A DNA stretch of 10,676 bases. It comes from an uncultured Lachnospiraceae bacterium. GTDB lineage: Bacteria > Bacillota > Clostridia > Lachnospirales > Lachnospiraceae. Below, in pieces: positions 1-6,785 of the stretch (position 1 is its first letter; the number at the start of each line of letters is the position of its first letter). The stretch lies in NCBI GenBank assembly GCA_902783395.1, contig CACZRA010000110.1:1-10676 (forward strand), in the 5' to 3' direction. The position numbers and the translations under genes are program-made. The notes beneath the pieces are model-generated. The model was not told the origin of the DNA. It was given only the letters and a program-made list of their open reading frames with translations, and did no database searches.

Positions 1-667
1 CGTTAAGCTCCGACCATAACGCCGGTATGCGGACCATCCCGTCTCCAAGAGCCTCCACAGCGACATAGGCGGAGACCCTGCCCCTTCTCACCGAGCAGTA
101 GCTCATCTCCGGATTGGTCCCGGATGACAAAAGACCTCCGGCAGGAAGCGGGTAGCCTTCCAGCCGGCTCCTTTCACTCGCGGCCTCAAGGAGATTTTTA
201 GAGGTCTCAAAGAAGGACGTGATCCCGGAGTACTGGACCGCGGAAGCCCCTACATTGATGTGAAGGTTTTTGAGCGGAGCCAGGCAGTAATTCGGAAAAT
301 GAACCGGGTCCTCTACGAAGTCAAGGGCTTCCAGAAAGGGAGCGAGGGTTCTGCCATCCTCATTCTGAAGCGTATACTCGGCCTTCAGCCCGAGATCCAT
401 ATCAACCGCGAATCTGTCCAGCTCCTCAACAAGCGCCCTGCCTGCTCCGAGTCTCCTGTGATCCCGGTGAACGTAAAGGGATTGTATATAGAAAACACCG
501 TTTTCGGCCGCTCCCGCCAGGGTTCCTATGACCTCTCCGTCCAAAGCCGCGGCAAAAGCCGCTATGGGAAGCCCCTTTCCGAGAGCCTCGGCCTGCTCCG
601 GCAGCATAAGACCGGAAGCATCCTCCGCCTGTTCCTTATCGATAGAATAAACCGTTATATCACTCAT
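1..667 (-). CDS. GNAT-family N-acetyltransferase, partial (C-terminus beyond window)
   Basis: Reading the minus strand from the ATG at 667 gives an open frame of 222 codons to the window edge with no stop, so the 3' end is missing. Residues 1-130 look like a GNAT fold. A beta-4 segment (FYIQSLYV, 59-66) leads into the acetyl-CoA pyrophosphate-binding motif R71-R-L-G-A-G76, matching the family pattern Q/R-x-x-G-x-G/A. A following segment (AEYTLQNEDGRTLAPFLEALDF) is the usual alpha-3/beta-5 region. GNAT enzymes move an acetyl group from acetyl-CoA to an amine, but nothing here shows the substrate. Residues beyond about 140 continue in protein-like sequence and could be a second GNAT-like domain, since single-domain GNATs are usually 140-180 residues. 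The start is supported by AGGAGG six bases upstream. The gene is divergent from the phosphatase at 800. Confidence 0.85.
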   Translation of the reverse strand, partial: MSDITVYSIDKEQAEDASGLMLPEQAEALGKGLPIAAFAAALDGEVIGTLAGAAENGVFYIQSLYVHRDHRRLGAGRALVEELDRFAVDMDLGLKAEYTLQNEDGRTLAPFLEALDFVEDPVHFPNYCLAPLKNLHINVGASAVQYSGITSFFETSKNLLEAASERSRLEGYPLPAGGLLSSGTNPEMSYCSVRRGRVSAYVAVEALGDGMVRIPALWSELN

Positions 668-671
668 TATG

Positions 672-679
672 AACCTCCT
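672..679 (-). promoter_or_regulatory. Ribosome binding site of the GNAT gene
   Basis: AGGAGGTT on the minus strand ends four bases before the ATG at 667, which places the AGGAGG core at six bases from the start. This fixes the start of the acetyltransferase. Confidence 0.8.
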
Positions 680-712
680 GATGCCGCGGCACATAATACC
701 GTTATCCTGACA

Positions 713-742
713 ATTATACACTATACAGCCCCACTGTTACAA
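713..742 (-). promoter_or_regulatory. Candidate sigma-A promoter for the GNAT gene
   Basis: On the minus strand a -35 box TTGTAA (742-737) is followed after 18 bases by a consensus -10 box TATAAT (718-713). Transcription would begin near 706 and give a leader of about 39 bases containing the AGGAGG site. The match is by eye and no start site has been mapped. Confidence 0.55.
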
Positions 743-760
743 TTACGGCAGCCGCCAATA

Positions 761-789
761 TTTACAATCCGCCCCTTCATGTTTATAAT
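761..789 (+). promoter_or_regulatory. Candidate sigma-A promoter for the polytopic SpoIIE phosphatase gene
   Basis: TTTACA (761-766), 17 bases, then a consensus TATAAT (784-789) on the plus strand. The expected transcription start is about 795-797, only a few bases before the ATG at 800, so a transcript from here would be almost leaderless. It lies back to back with the GNAT promoter. It could be a chance match in AT-rich intergenic DNA. Confidence 0.45.
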
Positions 790-799
790 CAGTAGGCAT

Positions 800-2335
800 A
801 TGGGGATCCTTACGGAAAAACAGAAAAAAAGAGTGCTGATAACGAGCACCGTATATGTGACGCTTATCGTGCTCAGTATCGTTTTTTTATTCATCAGGGG
901 GCTTGCTGATCTCCGGGATATCTATATCCTCAACATCACAGCCGATATTTTCGGCATGGCTATGGGATATCTTCTTTTCGTCTGCACAATAATAGATGTG
1001 CAGAAGACCGGGGTCAGCCACCGGTATTTCCTCTATCTGCTGAATACTGTCATATTTGGGCTTTTCACCGATGCCTGCGCATGGCTTGTGAACTATATGC
1101 CGCAGCTGAGATGGCTCAATCTTATTGATAATACGTGTTATTATATGTGCGCTCCGATCGCAGCCTATTTCTTCTGGCTCTATACCATGACCTATCTGAA
1201 GCTTGAGGACAAGATAATAAAGACTCTCGGAAAGCTGGTCCAGGCCGGCCTTCTGATAGCGCTGCTGCTCATAATCATAAACCTTTTCACGGGAATATAC
1301 TTTACGGTGGATGCTTCGGGCGCCTATCAGAGGGAGAAATACTATATAGTTTCAACGATATACGGACTTTTCGTCATGCTTTCCGCCCTGGCCGCGGTAA
1401 TAGTTGAAAGAAAGCAGCTTGAGCTGCATCAGGCGGTGACGCTTTTCCTGTACGCTCTGGCACCGATAGCGATTAGCCTCCTTACCATCGCAGTCTACGG
1501 GCTTTCCATAGGATATGCCGTATTGATGCTCGTAATGCTGCTCATGTACTGCCTCCTGAATGTATCACAGGGCAGGAAGAAAGCCGTCGTCGACAGGGAG
1601 CTCCATCTGGCCTCGACCATACAAAGCCGTATGCTTCCCAGGACCTTTCCTTATCTTCCTGACAGGCATGAATTTGACATCTATGCGGCAATGACTCCGG
1701 CAAAGGAGGTAGGCGGTGATTTCTATGACCTTTTCATGGTGGATGATGACCATATCGCGCTGGTGATAGCGGATGTATCCGGAAAGGGCATCCCCGCAGC
1801 GCTCTTCATGATGGTGGCAAAGGGGCTGATACGTAACCGCCTCATATACGGAGACAGTCCGGGAACGGCACTGGCAAATGTGAACGCGCAGCTCATGGAC
1901 GGAAACACCTCAAGCATGTTCGTTACCGTATGGGCCGCACTTATCGAGCTTTCCACCGGACGGGGGATTGCCGTAAACGCGGGTCACGAGCATCCGGCGA
2001 TCTCTCGTTCCTACGGGAATTACGAGCTCATCCAGTACAGGCACAGTCCCGCGCTGGCCGTGGTCGAAGGAGCCTCCTTCAAAGAGCGTGAATTCCAGAT
2101 GAATAAGGGAGATACGATCTTCGTCTATACGGACGGCGTGGCGGAAGCCACAAACGATGACGATGTGCTCTTTGGGACGGACCGTATGCTCGCGGCGCTC
2201 AACAGGGAAACCTTTACAATGCCCAAAGAATCCATCGACAGGGTCATGAACAGCATAGATGAATTTGTCGAAGGAGCAAAGCAGTTTGATGATATAACCA
2301 TGCTCTGCTTCAGGTACTTCGGTAGACAAAGCTGA
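800..2335 (+). CDS. Eight-TM membrane protein with C-terminal SpoIIE/PP2C (RsbU-type) serine phosphatase domain
   Basis: From the ATG at 800 the protein has 511 residues. Residues 12-255 hold about eight hydrophobic segments (near 12-33, 44-65, 76-98, 112-132, 145-166, 181-202, 211-233, 235-255), a polytopic sensor with short loops. A linker with the ELHLASTIQSRMLP signature (267-280) leads to a PP2C-type domain at 280-507. Metal-ligand aspartates are present: D307 in GGDFYD, D325 in IADVSGKG, D445 in YTDG and D498 in FDDITML, so the domain looks active. This family dephosphorylates STAS-domain anti-anti-sigma factors in partner-switching pathways, but no such partner is in the window. The frame stays open upstream to 260, but that stretch is antisense to the GNAT gene and lacks protein character. 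The ATG at 779 has no ribosome site; the one at 800 has only a weak AGTAGG and follows a promoter closely. The ligand sensed by the membrane part is unknown. Confidence 0.9.
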   Translation: MGILTEKQKKRVLITSTVYVTLIVLSIVFLFIRGLADLRDIYILNITADIFGMAMGYLLFVCTIIDVQKTGVSHRYFLYLLNTVIFGLFTDACAWLVNYMPQLRWLNLIDNTCYYMCAPIAAYFFWLYTMTYLKLEDKIIKTLGKLVQAGLLIALLLIIINLFTGIYFTVDASGAYQREKYYIVSTIYGLFVMLSALAAVIVERKQLELHQAVTLFLYALAPIAISLLTIAVYGLSIGYAVLMLVMLLMYCLLNVSQGRKKAVVDRELHLASTIQSRMLPRTFPYLPDRHEFDIYAAMTPAKEVGGDFYDLFMVDDDHIALVIADVSGKGIPAALFMMVAKGLIRNRLIYGDSPGTALANVNAQLMDGNTSSMFVTVWAALIELSTGRGIAVNAGHEHPAISRSYGNYELIQYRHSPALAVVEGASFKEREFQMNKGDTIFVYTDGVAEATNDDDVLFGTDRMLAALNRETFTMPKESIDRVMNSIDEFVEGAKQFDDITMLCFRYFGRQS

Positions 2336-4028
2336 GCATAGTGATATCGTCGTAATGCTCGGTGCCGTCCTCAAATCCGATTATCGCCTTCTTGACGTTT
2401 TCCAGCGTTTCCTCCGGTGAGGCACCGGCATCCTTATTGAGTGCTTCAAGCATCCTTTGGGCACCGAACCGCTCCTCCTCACTGTTTATCGCGTCGGTCA
2501 CCCCGTCAGTATATACAAAGATGCGGTCTCCCGGATAAAGCATGAACTCATGCTCCGAAAACTCATTGTCCTCCAGAACCCCGAGCGGCATGGAATGGTC
2601 ATATATCTGAAGCTCATAGCTCCCCCCGGCCCTGCACAGCGCGGGATGCTCATGTCCTGCGTTTCCGGCGATACAACGTCCCGTGGAAAGCTCCACGATC
2701 GCAAGCCATATGGTAACGAACTGTCCTGCCTCATTCCCCTCGCATAGCCTGGCATTGGCGAAGGAGAGTATCTCCGCGGGAGAAGAGTTCAGCCTCGCGT
2801 GATTTTTCACCAGCGTCCTTGCTATCATCATAAAGAGGGCCGCCGGTACACCCTTGTCGGAGACGTCGGCTATGGCGAGCGCTATATGTTCATCATCGAT
2901 CAGGAAGAACTCATAGAAATCCCCGCCGACCTCTCTTGCGGGATTCATGACGGCAAAGAGTTCAAAATCAGTACGTTCCGGGAAGGCCGGAAAATTCCCC
3001 GGCAGCATCGCTGCCTGGATCTGTCTTGCGATGGAAAGCTCCGTATCGATCCTCTCACGGGCGGAGGTCATTTCCCTGATGCGCTTCATTGTGTCATTCA
3101 TGTCCGCTTCCATGTCCGTGAGGCTTTCCCAGAGGGTCTCTATCTCATCCCCCGTGTTGATATCAAGATCCCTGAAGTAGGTCACGCCCTCATCCTCACT
3201 GGTTTTGTCCCTTTCGGTATAAGCTACGGCAGTCCTGGAAAGCGTGGTGACAGGATCGATTATCCTCTCCTTCAGAAGAGCAGTGGCTCTTCCCGCAACC
3301 CTTGCCATGACGATGAGCATCAGGACCACATAAACCACTACAAAAAGAAACAGCTTGTTGTAGAACTCATTGACGTTCATATCTGTATAGATAAATCCGA
3401 TAACGTCTCCGTTTTTCCCGGTCACATCCCTGTAATTTGAAAGGGTCCAGCCGGAAAGCGCGGCATAGTTCAGCGACATCAGCCATTCGGACTTCTGTAT
3501 GTTCTTTATGGTCGGAAGCTTGTCTATGCTCCCGTTCTCCTCCGAAACATACTGCCCGGGAAGATAGAAGTTTTCATCGGTATCGCCGTCGATGATTATG
3601 ACGAACCTGTCATTCTCATCATCGTAAAAAAAGAATGCGATATTACTCATCTCCTCCGTCTCCCTGCAGTCAAAGAGCACACTTCTTGCCTCTTTGAACC
3701 CGGGTTCCTCCGAAAGAGCCCTGAAACGGTCCCTGTACTCATCCGTGAAAGGATCGGACTTCTCGCTTTCGGACAGGCTGTAATAGATCTCCTTCGTCCT
3801 CCCGGCGATATCCTCAAGGTAATCCCTGTCAAGCATCCGCAGGGTATAGTCCATATCGCAGTCCGTATCCTTTTTAAAGCCCCTCATCACCGTATAGGGA
3901 TACAGAATAAGAACGACAGCGCCCGCGATGAACGCAAGCAGTATTGTTCCCGTGATCATGTTCAGTACGACCGCATGCCTGAGCGGCCTCTTTTTTTTAT
4001 CCCTTCTGTTCACATCCTGTCCGGCCAT
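2310..4028 (-). CDS. Membrane-anchored SpoIIE/PP2C serine phosphatase with extracytoplasmic sensor and HAMP-like linker
   Basis: This is a 572-residue protein. A basic N-terminus precedes TM1 (about 18-45). An extracytoplasmic region (about 46-224) has acidic, Cache-like character that I cannot assign firmly, and contains Cys57 and Cys121, which might form a disulfide. TM2 (226-246) is followed by a HAMP-like linker and probable coiled coil (250-330), then a PP2C domain (330-570). Catalytic aspartates are D370 (GGDFYE), D388 (IADVSDKG), D508 (YTDG) and D561 (YDDITML). The catalytic half closely parallels the protein encoded at 800-2335, sharing EVGGDFY, VPAALFMM-like, ELSTGR and NAGHEHPA segments, so the two are paralogs with different sensors. 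It is last of three tightly spaced genes, 22 bases after the phosphoesterase. The ribosome site is weak (CAGG), so coupling to the upstream gene is likely. Eight consecutive A residues near codons 10-13 form a homopolymer. Confidence 0.9.
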   Translation of the reverse strand: MAGQDVNRRDKKKRPLRHAVVLNMITGTILLAFIAGAVVLILYPYTVMRGFKKDTDCDMDYTLRMLDRDYLEDIAGRTKEIYYSLSESEKSDPFTDEYRDRFRALSEEPGFKEARSVLFDCRETEEMSNIAFFFYDDENDRFVIIIDGDTDENFYLPGQYVSEENGSIDKLPTIKNIQKSEWLMSLNYAALSGWTLSNYRDVTGKNGDVIGFIYTDMNVNEFYNKLFLFVVVYVVLMLIVMARVAGRATALLKERIIDPVTTLSRTAVAYTERDKTSEDEGVTYFRDLDINTGDEIETLWESLTDMEADMNDTMKRIREMTSARERIDTELSIARQIQAAMLPGNFPAFPERTDFELFAVMNPAREVGGDFYEFFLIDDEHIALAIADVSDKGVPAALFMMIARTLVKNHARLNSSPAEILSFANARLCEGNEAGQFVTIWLAIVELSTGRCIAGNAGHEHPALCRAGGSYELQIYDHSMPLGVLEDNEFSEHEFMLYPGDRIFVYTDGVTDAINSEEERFGAQRMLEALNKDAGASPEETLENVKKAIIGFEDGTEHYDDITMLSFVYRST

Positions 4029-4050
4029 AATAAAACCAAAACCTGAAAAA

Positions 4051-4710
4051 CTACGAACGGTAATTAAGTATGCTCTTGATGAGAATTGTACGTTTTATGA
4101 TCTTTTTATCGGCTTCCCTGAAATTAAACACATATCTGTCATACGCGTTTATGATGACTGTGCCTGCAGGGTGAAGGGTCTCCCTCTTAAATCCCCCCAT
4201 ATATGAGGCATGGACATGGCCGTGAAGCATATATGCCGGATGACAGATGTTAAGGAGACCGTTAAGGCACTCGTATCCCATGTGCGGCAGGTCGTTCATA
4301 TCGCCGTAGCCCTTTGCGGGAGCATGGGTCACCAGGATATCAATGCCGCCGTGTTTTATTATCCCGGGATATGCGCTCAGTACGCGTCTTCTCATCTGCG
4401 CTTCAGTGTACATATAAGGTCCGTCCTTATATTTCATGGAGCCTCCTAGCCCCATGATACGAAGTCCCTTATATACAAATATCCTGCCGTCTATATTCTC
4501 ACATCCCCCCGGAGGGGCTTTTTCATAGGCGGTGTCATGGTTTCCCGGCACATAAAGCACCGGGCAGGAGGTCATGGTCACGAGAAATTCAAGATACTGC
4601 GCGTTCAGATCGCCGCAGGATATGATGAGCTCGATTCCCTCCACCTTATCCGGCGTATAATAATCCCACAGTGAAGCTGATTCTTCATCGGCCACAACGA
4701 GGATCTTCAT
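4051..4710 (-). CDS. Calcineurin-like metallophosphoesterase (possible phosphodiesterase), variant first motif
   Basis: This 219-residue protein matches the calcineurin-like metallophosphoesterase superfamily across its length. Visible motifs are C-G-D34 (motif II), G56-N-H-D59 (motif III), V-T-H129 (motif IV) and G164-H-V-H167 (motif V). The first motif, normally D-x-H, reads D8-E-E, so the usual motif I histidine is replaced by Glu. Such enzymes cleave phosphoesters including cyclic nucleotides, dinucleotides and phosphoprotein bonds; the substrate cannot be read here. The start at 4710 overlaps the stop of the upstream BMP-domain gene as ATGA (4707-4710), a hallmark of translational coupling. 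An in-frame ATG seven codons upstream (4731) lies inside that gene and would spoil the typical MKILVVAD beginning. There is no signal peptide, so it should be cytoplasmic. Its position between a ligand-binding protein and a phosphatase suggests a signalling role. Confidence 0.88.
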   Translation of the reverse strand: MKILVVADEESASLWDYYTPDKVEGIELIISCGDLNAQYLEFLVTMTSCPVLYVPGNHDTAYEKAPPGGCENIDGRIFVYKGLRIMGLGGSMKYKDGPYMYTEAQMRRRVLSAYPGIIKHGGIDILVTHAPAKGYGDMNDLPHMGYECLNGLLNICHPAYMLHGHVHASYMGGFKRETLHPAGTVIINAYDRYVFNFREADKKIIKRTILIKSILNYRS

Positions 4711-6611
4711 ATAACGTTGTCGTTCATCCACTCCATAGTGGCTATCTTTGCGGCAGGAAGCGTGTCGAACACAAGGGATACCGTATTCTGGCCGGCTGAG
4801 AGGCCTTCCTGTATGACCTCGGCCTGCGACCGGAGCTCTCCCGAGAAGGGATCCATATTTCCGGAGATAACAGCGCTCTTGAAGAAAGCCAGAAGCTTCC
4901 TTGTCTGGTAGGGAATGTCCTTAATTCTTATGTCAACCACTCCCCCTGACAGCCCGAACCAGTAGTTCGTGGCGAGACGGGAGCCGGCTACCTGCTGTAT
5001 GCTCCAGTCTCCGTAGAGTACGGAGTGGACTATCTGCATATAATATCTTCCCCAGTTGTAGTAGGGAGTCCCGATGGAGACATCCTTGCCGTCTCCGATC
5101 CTGTACACACCGGGACGTCTGCTGTCAGCCTGGCTGAAGGAGTAATCAAAGTCCGCATAGTACAGGACGCCCTCCGACTTCCATTCGTTATAGTAATCAT
5201 AGCCTCCGCTGCTTCCCGCGTACTTCATAGAGATCATGCATTCAGGATCGATAAGGGATACGCCTATCGCGAAGGCGTTAAGATTTGCCATGCTCATATT
5301 TCCGAAGTTGCGCACCAGATATCCGATGCGTCTTTCCGGCTTTCTTGCCTCATCCCTGAGCTGCATGTCCGCCGCAAGTACCCCCATAAGGAAGGCTCCC
5401 TCATAGAGCTTCCCGTGGTAACTCCTCACTGTTGAGCTGGTCCCTCCTATGGAACAGTTGAGATATTTGATCTCCGGGTGCTTCACCGCAGCCTTCAGGG
5501 TTTCGGATGCCATCCTGGGCGAGACAGTAAATATTATGCCGCTCTTATCCGAAGCCGCCTCCTCAAGGGTTTCGGCCAGCGCATCCTTTCCGCCGGTGCT
5601 TATATAACATTTTGATACGACCTCGTCTCCGGTCATCTCCTCGAGGTAGAGCCTTCCTGCCTCGTGGCTGTCTATCCATCTTGAATCCTCGGGATCAGCA
5701 TCATAGATAAAGCCGACCCTGAGCGGAGACGATGCCGTGTACTTCGCGCCTCCGGACAGTATGCCCTTCAGACCGCGGGGGCGCTTTGCCTCCTCCTCAG
5801 GCGCCTTGTCAAGGAAGAGGATATCATCCATGCTGTTGCTGCCGAGAAGCTCATTCTGAGCCATCTTTATATTCTTTACGATCTGGTCATCGCTGTCGGA
5901 AAGCAGCGATCTCATGGGAAAGATCGAAATGTAGATAAGGAAGATCTCGCTTATGGAATAATTGCTGTCAATCTTCAGCACCGATTTGCATTTCTTTGAA
6001 AAGATGGAATATGAAGCCCTGAGATCGCTCCTTAAGTCCTCAGGCCACTCGTCCTTTAAGTTCTGGCCCAAAAGCTCCGCGAGCTGTTCATATTCCCCGG
6101 GCTCGGTAAGTACTATGTAGAATTCTTTTGTGACTTTATAGAAATCAAGGAATTCGTAATAGGCCCTGACTTCTTTGGTATCGTTCTTCTCCGGGATTAT
6201 CCTGGTTACATCGGCAAGGATGAAGTCGACATTTTCGTATTTGGATACGGAAACTCTTTTATTTCCTTCCTGCACGTAGAAATTGTGCATGTATTCGTAG
6301 GCCTTGATAGCATCCCTGATGCCTTCCTGCTTGAAGGAATCATAGAGGTTGGACCATTTCATCGCAAACTCGCTGCCGTCATCGAAAAGGGGCATGAAGT
6401 TATTCGCGAAGGAGTTGTTTCTTGCGATCTCTTTGTTTCCTTTTATGCGGTCCAGAGGGAGCTCGACGAGTCCCATGGGAGTCTGCCTCGTGCTGTGGCG
6501 GACCTCCTCGATGGAGTCAAGGGCCGGCAGATACGGTGAAACGCCCTGTCTTATGGCTTTTCTTACAGCTGCCTCTCCCAATTTTAACGCTGCCTGGTAA
6601 TCCTTTCTCAT
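4707..6611 (-). CDS. Cytoplasmic fusion: ParB-like N-terminal region plus BMP (PnrA-like) ligand-binding domain
   Basis: This is a 634-residue protein without a signal peptide, lipobox or clear TM segment. Residues 45-140 resemble a ParB-type nuclease-like fold: a PLDRIKGNKE segment, then FMPLFD, WSNLYDSF and the VQEGNKRVSV motif (113-122), which recalls the E-G-N-x-R box of ParB proteins. Residues 140-290 are mostly helical with no assignment, and 270-292 look like a flexible linker. Residues 297-600 resemble the BMP/PnrA family of periplasmic-binding-protein folds, which bind nucleosides in transporters (RVGFIYDADPEDSRWIDSHEAGR, then YEGAFLMGVLAA and the IGYLV strand). BMP proteins are normally lipoproteins of ABC importers; here no transporter gene is adjacent and no export signal is present, so an intracellular ligand sensor is the better guess. 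The ribosome site GGAGGTGA (6623-6616) supports the start at 6611. The stop overlaps the phosphoesterase start. Confidence 0.8.
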   Translation of the reverse strand: MRKDYQAALKLGEAAVRKAIRQGVSPYLPALDSIEEVRHSTRQTPMGLVELPLDRIKGNKEIARNNSFANNFMPLFDDGSEFAMKWSNLYDSFKQEGIRDAIKAYEYMHNFYVQEGNKRVSVSKYENVDFILADVTRIIPEKNDTKEVRAYYEFLDFYKVTKEFYIVLTEPGEYEQLAELLGQNLKDEWPEDLRSDLRASYSIFSKKCKSVLKIDSNYSISEIFLIYISIFPMRSLLSDSDDQIVKNIKMAQNELLGSNSMDDILFLDKAPEEEAKRPRGLKGILSGGAKYTASSPLRVGFIYDADPEDSRWIDSHEAGRLYLEEMTGDEVVSKCYISTGGKDALAETLEEAASDKSGIIFTVSPRMASETLKAAVKHPEIKYLNCSIGGTSSTVRSYHGKLYEGAFLMGVLAADMQLRDEARKPERRIGYLVRNFGNMSMANLNAFAIGVSLIDPECMISMKYAGSSGGYDYYNEWKSEGVLYYADFDYSFSQADSRRPGVYRIGDGKDVSIGTPYYNWGRYYMQIVHSVLYGDWSIQQVAGSRLATNYWFGLSGGVVDIRIKDIPYQTRKLLAFFKSAVISGNMDPFSGELRSQAEVIQEGLSAGQNTVSLVFDTLPAAKIATMEWMNDNVI

Positions 6612-6615
6612 TCGC

Positions 6616-6623
6616 TCACCTCC
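6616..6623 (-). promoter_or_regulatory. Ribosome binding site of the BMP/ParB-like gene
   Basis: GGAGGTGA on the minus strand lies four bases before the ATG at 6611. It is the strongest ribosome site of the three-gene set and marks this gene as the set's entry point for translation. Confidence 0.75.
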
Positions 6624-6729
6624 GTATTGATGTATCTACAGTGTACAGGGCTCGAGGGACTTGATGTAGTTTGTTGCGATGTACTATCGAGTTACGTGAT
6701 TGCACTTGAAAGTGCTACACTATCAGAGG

Positions 6730-6753
6730 CTCGGGTACATGGATGTACCCGAG
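6730..6753. repeat. Perfect 11 bp inverted repeat (tip hairpin 1)
   Basis: CTCGGGTACAT, GG, ATGTACCCGAG: eleven complementary positions around a two-base centre. As RNA it would make a nine-pair stem with an AUGGAU hexaloop. The next hairpin (6755-6785) has the same ten-base tip, ACATGGATGT. No T-run follows on either strand, so it is not an intrinsic terminator. Confidence 0.85.
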
Positions 6754-6754
6754 A

Positions 6755-6785
6755 GGAGTTACTGAACATGGATGTGAATAACTCC
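6755..6785. repeat. Second tip hairpin with internal tandem GA mismatch
   Basis: GGAGTTA (6755-6761) pairs with TAACTCC (6779-6785). Inside, ACAT (6766-6769) pairs with ATGT (6772-6775). The intervening internal loop carries GA (6764-6765) opposite GA (6776-6777), compatible with tandem sheared G-A pairs flanked by an asymmetric bulge (CT opposite A), somewhat like a kink-turn. Confidence 0.7.

Noticed and set aside
260..799. In-frame upstream extension of the eight-TM phosphatase gene
   Set aside because: It is antisense to the GNAT gene, has no ribosome site and no domain character. The membrane domain begins naturally at the ATG at 800.
2799..3440. Long plus-strand open frame antisense to the second phosphatase
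   Set aside because: It is a shadow of a well-supported gene with intact catalytic motifs, and its translation resembles no domain.
3991..3998. Eight-base homopolymer near the start of the second phosphatase gene as a phase-variation switch
   Set aside because: Eight A residues encode an ordinary lysine run. Slippage is possible but nothing else in the sequence suggests phase variation.
4505..4523. CCCC...GGGG followed by TTTTT on the plus strand, terminator-like
   Set aside because: It lies inside the phosphoesterase gene, antisense, with a stem of only four to five pairs and no plus-strand transcript expected there.
4711..4731. Phosphoesterase start seven codons earlier
   Set aside because: It has no ribosome site, and the ATGA overlap at 4710 gives the family-typical MKILVVAD beginning.
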